DNA from: Rummeliibacillus suwonensis
Lineage (GTDB): Bacteria; Bacillota; Bacilli; Bacillales_A; Planococcaceae
Length of the DNA stretch: 64,000 nt
NCBI RefSeq assembly: GCF_007896435.1
Contig: NZ_VCBL01000001.1
Coordinates: forward strand, 124,001-188,000
Direction: 5' to 3'
The notes beneath the pieces were generated by a model that saw only the letters and a program-made list of their open reading frames with translations, was not told the DNA's origin and did no database searches. The position numbers were made by a program, and so were the translations under genes. Shown one piece after another: positions 55,920-64,000 of this stretch. Positions within the stretch are counted from its first letter, which is position 1. Each line of letters starts with the position of its first letter.

Positions 55920-56432
55920 TTGAAATTAAAATCTAAAATATTAAGCCTAATTTTAGTAGCTGTACTTACTTTTTCTCTACCAACCTTAGCCTTTGCATCA
56001 ACTCATACCAACACTTCTAATGACACGGAAAGATTTGTTGTATATGCTGCATCAGGAACTGTACTGGTTCCCTTTGCACTAGCCATAACTATGAAAATGG
56101 ATATTGTAGTAAGCTATCCTGGCAAATATATTACTTACGAATCAATGTATACAACTGTTCCAGGAGGAGCACAATTACCATTTAATGCATCAGTGAATGC
56201 CGGAAACATAAAATATTATAAAGATGGTGAATACAGAACTACACATTCATTACCTTTGAGCCCAAGCTATTATAAAAACCCAAGTGATTTAACTGATTTA
56301 AATGCCGGTGAACCTAATTCTAACTTGGCTGATTCTAGTACGTATAAAGCTGTTGGTTATGCTACGTATATTAGTTCTAGCACAACACCAGCTGCTTATA
56401 CAGGAGATACAACTGAAGGAGTGGTGGATTAA
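55920..56432 (+). CDS. Secreted protein of unknown function
   Basis: A 170-residue protein with a clear Sec signal peptide (hydrophobic 8-21, cleavage after TLAFA). The mature part is beta-rich with many Ser, Thr and Tyr (KYITYESMYTTVPGG, NAGNIKYYKDGEYRT) and no Cys; I recognise no family. The start is TTG 55920, 7 bases after GAAGGAGGG. A SurA-like chaperone gene follows after 3 bases, so the two are probably co-translated, and the second may fold the first. Confidence 0.75.
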   Translation: MKLKSKILSLILVAVLTFSLPTLAFASTHTNTSNDTERFVVYAASGTVLVPFALAITMKMDIVVSYPGKYITYESMYTTVPGGAQLPFNASVNAGNIKYYKDGEYRTTHSLPLSPSYYKNPSDLTDLNAGEPNSNLADSSTYKAVGYATYISSSTTPAAYTGDTTEGVVD

Positions 56433-56435
56433 AGT

Positions 56436-57089
56436 ATGAAGAAATCAAAAAAAATATTAGTGGCATCTACTTTAATTATAGGGCTTGGCTTTTCTGCTGC
56501 ATTTTATTTTTCTTCAAATACAAAAGCAGATCAGACGGTGAGTCAACATGTTTTTTCAAGTTTAGCGCAAGAACACCAAAATGGAGAATCTAAGCAAGAG
56601 AAACCCTTTTTAAAGATTAATAATAAAACATATTCAAACAAAGATTTTCTTGCTTTTAAAGAAAGTAAAAATGTGATTCAAAGAAATAATGGTCAACAAG
56701 TTTTAAGTGATGAGCAAATCAAAGCTGAATTCATTAAAGAAGCTGTTTCAGAACAAGAAGCAGATAAGCAAAAACTGAATGTGACTGAAGATGAAGCAAA
56801 AAGATTTGCTGATGAGATGAAACAGGCTGTTGCTGAAGCACAAGACTCACAAACACAACAATTTCTTAAGGATTATATTGCAGCTTTAGGTATTACAGAA
56901 GACGAGTATTGGAATCAGTATGCAATTCCAGCTTATCAACAGGCATTAAAAATTGGAAAATTGAAACAAAAAATATTTGACGCAGAAAAAGTGAAGAATG
57001 CAAGTATTTCTGATTCTGAATTAAATGAAGTGTGGGAAAAACAACAGCAAAAATTAGTAACAGAGGCAAACATTGAGTCTCTTCAATAA
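56436..57089 (+). CDS. Membrane-anchored SurA/PrsA-N-like chaperone
   Basis: A 217-residue extracytoplasmic protein. An N-terminal signal-anchor (about 8-27) is followed by a helical domain like the N-terminal chaperone part of SurA and PrsA (KINNKTYSNKDFLAFK, then EFIKEAVSEQEADKQKLNVTEDEAKRFADEM and ITEDEYWNQYAIPAYQQALKIGKLKQKIF). The parvulin peptidyl-prolyl isomerase domain of those foldases is missing, and there is no lipobox. It pairs with the secreted protein 3 bases upstream. A dedicated holdase role is an inference. Confidence 0.75.
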   Translation: MKKSKKILVASTLIIGLGFSAAFYFSSNTKADQTVSQHVFSSLAQEHQNGESKQEKPFLKINNKTYSNKDFLAFKESKNVIQRNNGQQVLSDEQIKAEFIKEAVSEQEADKQKLNVTEDEAKRFADEMKQAVAEAQDSQTQQFLKDYIAALGITEDEYWNQYAIPAYQQALKIGKLKQKIFDAEKVKNASISDSELNEVWEKQQQKLVTEANIESLQ

Positions 57090-57173
57090 TTAAAGTATCC
57101 GTATGAAAATATGAATGATAAGTATAAGTTACCATTATTATTTAAATATTCGCATTTTGAAACTAAAAACAGA

Positions 57174-57250
57174 TTTATCCCGCATTAACCTGAGTTCCTC
57201 CACTTCAGTAGGGGATGAAGAGACCCCCACTGATTAAAGTTTCACTTTAT
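57174..57250 (+). mobile_element. Minimal TTTAT-flanked hairpin element
   Basis: A 77-bp copy in which the left end (TTTATCCCGCATTAAC) is joined directly to the right-end segment (CTGAGTTCC, CAGTAGGGG ... CCCCCACTG hairpin, AAAGTTTCACTTTAT). Everything between is deleted, yet both ends are preserved. Confidence 0.75.
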
Positions 57251-57297
57251 AAAATTGATTTAAATAATAATCTATATCTTGTTGCTTCGTTTTCATC

Positions 57298-57340
57298 GAA
57301 AAAACTGCTCATTTCTAATAATTAGAATGAGCAGTTTTTT
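57298..57340. terminator. Bidirectional terminator
   Basis: AAAACTGCTCATT / AATGAGCAGTTTT with an inner CTAAT/ATTAG stem; A-run before, T-run after. It separates the SurA-like gene from the convergent coat gene. Confidence 0.85.
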
Positions 57341-57403
57341 ACTAACAGGCGAAGCATTATTTTGTTGAATAGGACTTTTTAGAACATCCCTTATTGCGTA
57401 TTT

Positions 57404-58042
57404 TTAGTTGAATTGGGAAGGTTGATGAGTAGTCCCTGTTGTAGCTTCAGCAAAACCGTTAGTGATGGTTACTGTATCTTGAGAAGATAATTGTGGAACT
57501 TGATAGTAGCCCTTACGATTTTGGTAGATAGATATTTCGTAAGCCATTTCGATACAGTTTGGAATCGAATCAGCCAATACACGACGAACAACAGGGTTTG
57601 TTGTTTCGAGTGCCGCAGCTGTTTTAAGTGCTGCAGCTCCTTTATGCCAGCTAAGGATATATCCTGAAATGATTTCATCGTTTATCTCACTGGCTTGTGT
57701 AATTGGTTTTTTCGGTTGACCAGGTTGTACGCCAAAAGTAAACTTGTTATTCTCAGTCATTTCATAATGACCTGATGGATGAGAAGGATCTTTACCAGTT
57801 TTAAATGATTCCACCAATACATTGTAATCATCTAGTGCAAATTTATACTGACGATCAACAATGTTGCGCAATTCATTATCTTGAATTTGATCACGCAATA
57901 ACACACATTGGTTTAGACCGCCGATCATTGCACCCAATACTTCATGCAAGTCCATTATTTCATGTCCACCATGATTAAATTTTGCTGAATCTACATGATA
58001 CATGGGATCATTTTTCATCTGGTTTTGTGGTTGTTGTTGCAA
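57404..58042 (-). CDS. CotF-family spore coat protein
   Basis: A 212-residue protein with a Coat_F domain: two helical pairs, including IMDLHEVLGAMIGGLNQCVLLRDQI (about 29-55) and SEINDEIISGYILSWHKGAAALKTAALE-like (about 122-150), and the C-terminal NCIEMAYEISIYQNRKGYYQVPQL. It is similar to CotF/YhcQ of bacilli and should sit in the spore coat. The start is TTG 58042, 7 bases after GGAGGT on the minus strand. Confidence 0.9.
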   Translation of the reverse strand: MQQQPQNQMKNDPMYHVDSAKFNHGGHEIMDLHEVLGAMIGGLNQCVLLRDQIQDNELRNIVDRQYKFALDDYNVLVESFKTGKDPSHPSGHYEMTENNKFTFGVQPGQPKKPITQASEINDEIISGYILSWHKGAAALKTAAALETTNPVVRRVLADSIPNCIEMAYEISIYQNRKGYYQVPQLSSQDTVTITNGFAEATTGTTHQPSQFN

Positions 58043-58428
58043 AAATAGGACCTCCTTTTTTTATATCGCGCTTGTCACGCAAAATTAGTATGTTCAGCGA
58101 ATCCATTTCAATGCATGTGAAAAATTTTCCAAAAAGCATTTTGGATGTTAAATCAAAATTTTGCGTTTTATTCTGCTGAATCAGGGGATAATAAATGACA
58201 GAAGGAAAGCGCTGTCTGGAGCGAAACACCAAAAATGAATCGTTATTTTTTATGTAAATTCTATATGATGAAATGGATACAAAGAGAAAATTTTTGAAAA
58301 ACCCTGAAAATACAATTACACTGATATTAGCTGTTCCACAATGAAGGTAATCATATACATAAGAAGATCATGCATCTTTAAACGAAGAAACTGGATGTTG
58401 TTATTGAGAAAGGCGGCAAGTATCAGTG
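58043..58428. other. Intergenic gap upstream of the glutaredoxin-like gene
   Basis: About 390 bases. On the minus strand it holds the coat-gene ribosome site and a possible sporulation promoter (58086-58114). I see nothing else that can be supported. Confidence 0.5.
58086..58114 (-). promoter_or_regulatory. Possible sporulation (sigma-G/F-like) promoter of the coat gene
   Basis: On the minus strand GCATT (58114-58110), 17 bases, CATACTA (58092-58086). The -10 fits the sigma-F/G pattern, the -35 less well. It lies about 30 bases upstream of the ribosome site. Confidence 0.3.
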
Positions 58429-58665
58429 ATGGAAATTATCTATTATGGAAGACCCAATTGCGAGCTCTGTGAAGAAGGAATAAGAACGCTCAATTTAGTA
58501 CGCGAAGACATCCCTTTTGAAATGAAAGAAGTCAATATTGAAGAGGATGACGCCATTCATGAAAAATACATGTTGATGATTCCTGTTGTTGAAAAAGATG
58601 GGCAGATTATTCAGTATGGTACTTTGGATTATGTCACTTTATTAGAAGGAATCCGCTCTAAGTAA
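58429..58665 (+). CDS. Glutaredoxin-like thiol-redox protein
   Basis: A 78-residue thioredoxin-fold protein with the redox motif CELC at the end of strand 1 (YYGRPNCELCEEG), a conserved cis-Pro context in MLMIPVVEKDG and a short C-terminal helix. It is the short glutaredoxin-family type found in many bacilli. Start at ATG 58429 with GGCGGC upstream. It lies just before cggR but is separated from it by the CggR operator, so it is probably a separate unit. The partner is unknown. Confidence 0.85.
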   Translation: MEIIYYGRPNCELCEEGIRTLNLVREDIPFEMKEVNIEEDDAIHEKYMLMIPVVEKDGQIIQYGTLDYVTLLEGIRSK

Positions 58666-58770
58666 GAACGATTCGACTATTTTTTCTACGCTTATTTTCA
58701 AGTGGGATTTTGTTGCAACTAATAATAGAGAATTGTATACTGGGCGTAGGAAATATTTTTTTGTAGCATA

Positions 58771-58806
58771 TGGGACATAAAATGATGATACGGGATAAAA
58801 AAAGTC
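58771..58806 (+). promoter_or_regulatory. Predicted CggR operator
   Basis: TGGGAC-N6-TGAT-N4-CGGGAT-N6-AGTC fits the known Bacillus subtilis CggR site CGGGAC-N6-TGTC-N4-CGGGAC-N6-TGTC in both half-sites and all spacings. It ends 22 bases before the cggR start, so it should mediate autoregulation and glucose (fructose-1,6-bisphosphate) induction of cggR-gapA. Confidence 0.78.
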
Positions 58807-58828
58807 CCACAAAAGGAGAATAAATGAC

Positions 58829-59857
58829 ATGGCTACATTATTGGAAGCACAATTGAAAATAATGCCTGAAATGTCTAAGCTTCTTCATACTCGATATCGC
58901 TTTTTGCAAATGATCGATACGCTAGGACCTATAGGAAGGCGTGGGCTTGCAGATCAACTTGCTGTAGCGGAGCGGGAAATTCGTAAAGAAACGGATTTAC
59001 TACGTGAACAAGGTTTAATCATAGCTGATCGTTCTGGTATGAGGATTTCTGAACTGGGAATGGAAGCATTAGAAGTTTTAAGACCACTTGTTTATGAATG
59101 GTCAGATCTACCTATATTAGAAAACCAATTAACTCGTATACTTGGAATTCAAAAAGTGATCATTGTAGATGGCGATCTAGATGAGGTGCCTTCTATCAAA
59201 TCATTATTGGGGATGGAAGCGGCAAAACAATTGGAATTAGCAGCAAAGCATAGCAAAATCATTGCTGTAACAGGTGGTAGCACAATGGCGGCTATAGCTG
59301 AGAGTCTTGCACCTTCAGAAAATTTAACGGGCTTGAACTTTATCGCTGCTAGAGGCGGTATGGGAGTCGAAATGCGATTACAAGCGAATACTATTGTGGC
59401 GACATTTGCCAATCATACAGACAATCAATATCGCACTTTATATTTACCAGAGTATTTAAGCGATACGGCTTATCAAGCAATGGTTCAGGAGCCAATCGTT
59501 CAGGAGATGATACGGCTTTATGATCAAACAGATGTCGTTATTCACGGTATCGGTTCCGCTTTAGAAATGGCAGTAAGACGCGGATCAAGTGAAGAAGTCA
59601 AACAAGCATTGCTTGACAATGGTGCTGTCAGTGAGGCTTTTGGTTATTATTTCGATGAGCAGGGCAATATAGTGCAAAGGATCCGCACGGTTGGGATTCA
59701 GCTAGAGCAAGTAAATAGATGTAAAAGTATTCTTGCAGTAGCTGGCGGAAAAAAGAAGGCAAAAGCCATCCTTTCTTATTTTAAACGCGGGGCAAAACAA
59801 TCTGTTTTAATAACAGATTCAGCTGCTGCCGAAGAAATGCTTCGATTAGTACAATAA
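58829..59857 (+). CDS. cggR: Central glycolytic genes regulator CggR
   Basis: A 342-residue SorC/DeoR-type repressor. The N-terminal winged helix (about 15-75, LLHTRYRFLQMIDTLGPIGRRGLADQLAVAEREIRKETDLL) precedes a sugar-binding domain with VTGGSTMAAIAE and AARGGMGVEMRLQANTI, which binds fructose-1,6-bisphosphate. AAAGGAG lies 9 bases before ATG 58829. It is followed by gapA as in other bacilli and preceded by its own operator. Confidence 0.95.
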   Translation: MATLLEAQLKIMPEMSKLLHTRYRFLQMIDTLGPIGRRGLADQLAVAEREIRKETDLLREQGLIIADRSGMRISELGMEALEVLRPLVYEWSDLPILENQLTRILGIQKVIIVDGDLDEVPSIKSLLGMEAAKQLELAAKHSKIIAVTGGSTMAAIAESLAPSENLTGLNFIAARGGMGVEMRLQANTIVATFANHTDNQYRTLYLPEYLSDTAYQAMVQEPIVQEMIRLYDQTDVVIHGIGSALEMAVRRGSSEEVKQALLDNGAVSEAFGYYFDEQGNIVQRIRTVGIQLEQVNRCKSILAVAGGKKKAKAILSYFKRGAKQSVLITDSAAAEEMLRLVQ

Positions 59858-59883
59858 CATTATGATTCATGGAGGTATGGATG

Positions 59884-60888
59884 ATGACTTTAAAATTAGC
59901 GATTAATGGATTTGGGCGTATTGGACGATTGGTATTTCGTACAGCAATCAAACGACAAGATATTGAAATCGTTGCTGTAAATGATTTGACGGATGCAGCA
60001 ATGCTTGCACACCTTTTAAAATATGATTCCATTCATGGTGCATTTGATGCGGAGGTAACATCTGAAGGTGATTATTTAGTAGTTAATCGCCAAAATGTTC
60101 GTGTCTATGCGGAAACAGATCCTGCAAAACTTCCATGGAGAGAATTAGATATTGATATAGTCGTTGAATCTACAGGTCGATTTACTAGCTATGAAGCAGC
60201 ACACAAACATATAGAAGCGGGAGCTAAAAAAGTCATCGTATCTGCTCCAGGAAAAAATATGCCAACCTATGTAATGGGGGTCAACCATGAAAAATACAAT
60301 CCTCAAACAGATGATGTGGTATCAAATGCATCTTGTACAACGAACTGCTTAGCTCCAGTTGCCAAAGTGCTAGATGAACGATTTGGTATTAGACGTGGCA
60401 TGATGACAACTGTTCACTCCTATACAAATGACCAAAAAATCTTAGATCTCCCGCACAAAGATTATCGTCGGGCTCGTGCTGCTGCTCAATCTATGATTCC
60501 GACTACTACGGGAGCTGCTGTTGCGGTAGCCAAAGTCTTGCCGCAACTTGAAGGAAAATTGGATGGTATGGCTATTCGTGTGCCTACTCCAAACGTTTCT
60601 TTAGTTGACTTAGTTGTCGAATTAGAAAAAGAAGTCACTGTTGAAGAAGTGAATGCTACATTAAAAGAAGCTGCCGAAAATGAATTAAAAGGAATTTTAT
60701 CCTATTCAGAACTTCCACTCGTTTCGATTGATTATAATGGCAATATTGCTTCTTCTACGATTGATGGTTTGTCCTCAATGGTGCTTGGAGGAAATCTTGT
60801 AAAAGTACTAGCTTGGTATGATAACGAGGCTGGTTATTCCACTCGCGTAGTTGATTTGGCTCAATACATGGTTAAACAAGATTTGTAA
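59884..60888 (+). CDS. gapA: NAD-dependent glyceraldehyde-3-phosphate dehydrogenase
   Basis: A 334-residue glycolytic enzyme. INGFGRIGRLVFR is the NAD-binding start, Asp in AVNDLTD favours NAD, the catalytic Cys151 lies in SNASCTTNCLAPVAK, and the C-terminal WYDNEAGYS is intact. Its place after cggR identifies it as the glycolytic GapA rather than gluconeogenic GapB. Two ATGs are possible (59881, 59884); the second is 7 bases from GGAGGT. A terminator follows, separating it from pgk. Confidence 0.95.
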   Translation: MTLKLAINGFGRIGRLVFRTAIKRQDIEIVAVNDLTDAAMLAHLLKYDSIHGAFDAEVTSEGDYLVVNRQNVRVYAETDPAKLPWRELDIDIVVESTGRFTSYEAAHKHIEAGAKKVIVSAPGKNMPTYVMGVNHEKYNPQTDDVVSNASCTTNCLAPVAKVLDERFGIRRGMMTTVHSYTNDQKILDLPHKDYRRARAAAQSMIPTTTGAAVAVAKVLPQLEGKLDGMAIRVPTPNVSLVDLVVELEKEVTVEEVNATLKEAAENELKGILSYSELPLVSIDYNGNIASSTIDGLSSMVLGGNLVKVLAWYDNEAGYSTRVVDLAQYMVKQDL

Positions 60889-60942
60889 CTCAAAAAACGT
60901 AGCAATATAGGTTTTATACGTATATAATGAATAAGGGTAAAA

Positions 60943-60976
60943 CAGGAGAAGCGGTTTTGTACTTCTCCTTTTTTTA
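60943..60976 (+). terminator. Terminator or attenuator between gapA and pgk
   Basis: AGGAGAAG (60944-60951) pairs with CTTCTCCT (60962-60969) around a 10-base loop, followed by T residues. Read-through to pgk may still occur. Confidence 0.8.
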
Positions 60977-61176
60977 TGAAATAAGTAAGTGCTTTATTGA
61001 TCATAACATCATAATTTGACATTATGGTTTTTCTACATAACAATCTATAGTGGCGATAATGTCAATATGATCTGAAACATGGAAGTGGTTATATTTGTTT
61101 TATCATAATATAAGTGAAGTATGATGCTTATTTTCTATAATAATTGATAAGGTATGAACAATTGGGAGGCACGATG

Positions 61177-62361
61177 ATGTATCAAAAAATGACGATGAAA
61201 GATATCGATGTGACAGGGAAACGCGTTTTTGTACGTGTAGATTTTAATGTCCCTATGGAAGATGGTAAAATCACGGACGACACTCGAATTTTAGCAGCAC
61301 TTCCTACGATCTCTTACTTAGTTGAAAAAGGGGCAAAAGTGATTTTAGCTAGTCACCTTGGACGTCCAAAAGGCGAGGTGAAAGAGGAACTGCGATTAAC
61401 AGCAGTGGGAAAACGTCTTGCTGAGCTTATTGGAAAACCCGTCCATAAACTAGATGAATCTGTTGGTAAAACCGTAGAACAAGCTGTAAGTAAGATGAAT
61501 GATGGCGATATCGTTTTATTAGAAAATGTTCGTTTCCATAAAGGTGAGGAAAAGAACGATCCAGCACTTGCTAAAAGCTTTGCCGCTTTAGCCGATTTTT
61601 ATATTAATGATGCATTCGGTACTGCTCACCGCGCACATGCAACGACAGCTGGTGTTGCAAAATATTTACCAGCGGTTTCAGGATTTTTAATGGAAAAAGA
61701 AATCGAAGTTTTAGGGAAAGCGCTATCAAATCCGCAACGACCATTCACCGCAATTATCGGCGGTGCCAAAGTAAAAGACAAAATAACTGTAATTGAAAAC
61801 TTATTAGACAAAGTGGATCACTTAATCATTGGTGGCGGTTTGTCTTATACATTTACAAAAGCACAAGGCTATGATATTGGTAAATCATTATTAGAAGAAG
61901 ATAAAATCGAATTAGCCAAATCATGTATCCAAAAAGCCATTGAAAAAGGTGTAAAACTACATATGCCTGTAGATGCTATTGTAGCGAATAAATTCTCCAA
62001 TGATGCAGAAACAAAAGCTGTCGATATCGATCAAATTCCAAGTGATTGGATGGGATTGGATATCGGACCCAAAACAGTTGCAGAATATGCAGAGGTCATC
62101 AAAAATTCAAAATTGATCATTTGGAATGGACCAATGGGTGTATTTGAATTGGATGCATTTGCAAATGGTACAAAAGGTGTTGCAGAAGCAATGGCAGAAA
62201 CGAAGGGCTACACGATTATTGGTGGCGGTGATTCAGCTGCGGCAGTTGAAAAATTCCAAGTAGCAGATAAAATGGATCACATTTCAACAGGTGGCGGCGC
62301 TTCTCTTGAGTTTATGGAAGGTAAAGAATTACCTGGAGTTATCGCACTAAATGATAAATAA
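61177..62361 (+). CDS. pgk: Phosphoglycerate kinase
   Basis: A 394-residue two-domain glycolytic kinase, the same length as the Bacillus enzyme. [22 protein letters not shown] and SHLGRPKGE bind 3-phosphoglycerate; GGAKVKDKI and the C-terminal [12 protein letters not shown] bind nucleotide. The start is the second of two adjacent ATGs, 7 bases from GGGAGG. The 250-base gap and terminator after gapA suggest its own promoter; a -10-like TATGAT lies near 61119. Confidence 0.95.
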   Translation: MYQKMTMKDIDVTGKRVFVRVDFNVPMEDGKITDDTRILAALPTISYLVEKGAKVILASHLGRPKGEVKEELRLTAVGKRLAELIGKPVHKLDESVGKTVEQAVSKMNDGDIVLLENVRFHKGEEKNDPALAKSFAALADFYINDAFGTAHRAHATTAGVAKYLPAVSGFLMEKEIEVLGKALSNPQRPFTAIIGGAKVKDKITVIENLLDKVDHLIIGGGLSYTFTKAQGYDIGKSLLEEDKIELAKSCIQKAIEKGVKLHMPVDAIVANKFSNDAETKAVDIDQIPSDWMGLDIGPKTVAEYAEVIKNSKLIIWNGPMGVFELDAFANGTKGVAEAMAETKGYTIIGGGDSAAAVEKFQVADKMDHISTGGGASLEFMEGKELPGVIALNDK

Positions 62362-62383
62362 CTTTTAGATGGAGGTTTTCACA

Positions 62384-63148
62384 ATGCGTAAACCAATTAT
62401 TGCGGGTAACTGGAAAATGTATAAAACATTATCTGAAGCAGTTGACTTCGTACAAGCAGTAAAATCATCTATACCAGCTGCAGATCGTGTAGATTCCGTT
62501 ATTTGCGCACCAGCATTATTTTTACCCTCTCTTGTCAAAGAAGCTGAGGGTTCAAACTTGGCAATTGGTGCTCAGACAATGCACTATGAAAACGAAGGGG
62601 CATTTACAGGTGAAATAAGCCCATCACAATTAGAAGATATCGATGTTCAGTATGTTATATTAGGTCACTCAGAACGCCGCCAATATGACAATGAAACAGA
62701 TGAAAAGGTCAATAAAAAAGTACATGCAGCATTTGCTCATAACTTAATTCCTATTATCTGCGTTGGCGAAACATTAGAAGAACGTGAAGCAAGTAATACA
62801 GTCGTCAAAGTTTCTTCTCAAGTAGGAGCGGCTTTAAAAGGATTATCAATCGAACAAATTGCTCAGACTGTGATTGCCTATGAACCGATTTGGGCAATCG
62901 GTTCAGGTAAGACGGCAACTGCTCATGACGCAAACGAAGTATGTAAAGAAATTCGTCATACAGTAGAAAAAATAGCTGGCGATGTTGCTGCAGAATTGAT
63001 TCGCATCCAATATGGTGGTAGTGTGAAACCAGAAAACGTAGTAGAATTATTATTGAAGGAGCATATTGATGGTGCTCTAGTTGGTGGAGCAAGTTTAAAA
63101 CCAGATTCATACTTAAAATTATTGGAGGCTGGGGCAAATGCCAAATAA
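62384..63148 (+). CDS. tpiA: Triosephosphate isomerase
   Basis: A 254-residue TIM barrel. Lys in AGNWKMYKT, His in LGHSERRQY, and catalytic Glu in [14 protein letters not shown] are all present, with the phosphate loop GGSVKPEN and ALVGGASL. Start at ATG 62384 behind GGAGG, 22 bases after the pgk stop. Overlaps gpmI by 11 bases. Confidence 0.96.
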   Translation: MRKPIIAGNWKMYKTLSEAVDFVQAVKSSIPAADRVDSVICAPALFLPSLVKEAEGSNLAIGAQTMHYENEGAFTGEISPSQLEDIDVQYVILGHSERRQYDNETDEKVNKKVHAAFAHNLIPIICVGETLEEREASNTVVKVSSQVGAALKGLSIEQIAQTVIAYEPIWAIGSGKTATAHDANEVCKEIRHTVEKIAGDVAAELIRIQYGGSVKPENVVELLLKEHIDGALVGGASLKPDSYLKLLEAGANAK

Positions 63149-64000
63149 ACCAGTAGCATTGATCATTTTAGATGGGTTAGGCTTACGCGATGAAGTATTT
63201 GGGAATGCAGTAGCGCAAGCAAAAAAGCCGAATTTGGACCGTCTTTGGAACACTTTTCCTCATAACACATTAACGGCATCAGGAGAAGCAGTTGGTCTTC
63301 CAGGTGGACAAATGGGCAATTCAGAAGTAGGACACTTAAACATCGGGGCCGGTCGAGTTGTTTATCAAAGCTTGACCAGAATTTATAAAGCGATCAAAGA
63401 TGGCGATTTCTTTCAAAACAAAGCTTTGTTAGATGCCGTTCAACATGTCAAACAAAATCATTCAAAGCTGCACATTATGGGTCTTTTATCTGACGGTGGC
63501 GTGCATAGTCACTACGCACACTTATTTGCCTTATTGAAATTAGCAAAAGATCAAGGACTAGAAGAAGTCTATGTTCATGGATTCTTGGATGGCCGTGATG
63601 TAGGACCAAAAACAGCCATAGGCTATATTGAAGAAACAGAAAAACAAATGGCTGAGATCGGTGTAGGACAATTCGCTTCTATCAGTGGCCGCTACTACGC
63701 AATGGATCGCGATAATCGTTGGGATCGTGAAGAAAAAGTTTATAAAGTATTAGTAGATGGACAAGGCATTGAGGCATCTTCTGCAGTAGAAGGTGTTGAA
63801 GCATCTTATGCAAATAATGTAACAGATGAATTTGTTGTACCATTTGTTATTAAAAAAGATGGTAAACCAGTTGCAACGATTCAATCAAATGACGCGGTGA
63901 TTTTCTTCAACTTCCGTCCAGACCGTGCCATCGAATTGTCAACAGCTTTTACGAATCCTGCATTTGATGGCTTTACATTAAGTGAAAACCATCCGCAAAA
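63138..64000 (+). CDS. gpmI: 2,3-bisphosphoglycerate-independent phosphoglycerate mutase (partial)
   Basis: The first 287 codons of the manganese-dependent mutase; the rest lies beyond the window. LIILDGLG holds the first metal-binding Asp, catalytic Ser62 is in [19 protein letters not shown], and [11 protein letters not shown] and [14 protein letters not shown] are substrate-binding motifs. Start at ATG 63138 behind GGAGGCTGGGG, overlapping the end of tpiA. Confidence 0.95.
   Translation, partial: MPNKPVALIILDGLGLRDEVFGNAVAQAKKPNLDRLWNTFPHNTLTASGEAVGLPGGQMGNSEVGHLNIGAGRVVYQSLTRIYKAIKDGDFFQNKALLDAVQHVKQNHSKLHIMGLLSDGGVHSHYAHLFALLKLAKDQGLEEVYVHGFLDGRDVGPKTAIGYIEETEKQMAEIGVGQFASISGRYYAMDRDNRWDREEKVYKVLVDGQGIEASSAVEGVEASYANNVTDEFVVPFVIKKDGKPVATIQSNDAVIFFNFRPDRAIELSTAFTNPAFDGFTLSENHPQ

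Overview
The window is low-GC, densely packed Firmicute DNA. It carries Bacillales markers (HprK, Crh, CggR, RapZ, YvcK, WhiA, a CtsR box at clpP) and endospore genes (a ger receptor operon and a CotF-type coat protein). Gene order follows the Bacillus subtilis blocks yhfH-lplJ-lcfB, hprK-lgt-yvoF-his, his-yvcD-trxB-yvcIJK-whiA-crh, clpP-tRNA-Arg and cggR-gapA-pgk-tpiA-gpmI. I infer a spore-forming member of the Planococcaceae/Caryophanaceae (Lysinibacillus/Rummeliibacillus-like). The genus is not certain.

Layout. 1-2.6 kb: an OmpR-type two-component system and a YtkA/FixH-like lipoprotein. 2.8-6 kb: an autoregulated TetR gene and a YhgE/Pip membrane protein. 6.2-7.2 kb: a luciferase-like monooxygenase behind its own promoter/operator. 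7.5-15.2 kb: a tiny YhfH zinc-ribbon gene, lplJ, a complete BceRSAB-type peptide-antibiotic sensing/detoxification module, and lcfB. 15.5-21.3 kb: an amino-acid permease, a repeat-rich gap, dedA, luxS, an EAL-HDOD protein and a cytochrome c551 lipoprotein. 21.8-39 kb: hprK, lgt, a decayed 1.4-kb gap where ppaX would be expected, yvoF, the ten-function histidine operon, yvcD, trxB, yvcI, rapZ, yvcK, whiA and crh. 39.9-45.8 kb: a 1965-residue LPXTG adhesin. 46.4-52.1 kb: clpP, tRNA-Arg(CCG), a possible small RNA and a gerB-gerA-gerC operon. 52.4-58 kb: a divergent TetR/MFS drug-efflux pair, a small membrane protein, a secreted protein with a SurA-like partner, and a coat protein. 58.4-64 kb: a glutaredoxin-like protein, then cggR-gapA and pgk-tpiA-gpmI (cut by the window end).

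Two themes stand out. The first is central carbon control: HprK and Crh (CcpA co-repressor arm), YvcK and RapZ, and a recognisable CggR operator in front of cggR-gapA. The second is non-coding mobile DNA. One family starts after TTTAT and ends at TTTAT, carries conserved hairpins, and looks like protein-less IS200/IS605 derivatives. Another is a MITE with 15-bp terminal inverted repeats whose two copies are each flanked by a perfect 9-bp target duplication. A third is a GC-rich family that shares a 37-bp block with the first.

The most unusual protein is the LPXTG adhesin. Its first SpaA/CnaB-like domain keeps the isopeptide residues. The next six have lost the Lys and Glu and each carry exactly two cysteines, which are the only cysteines in the protein.
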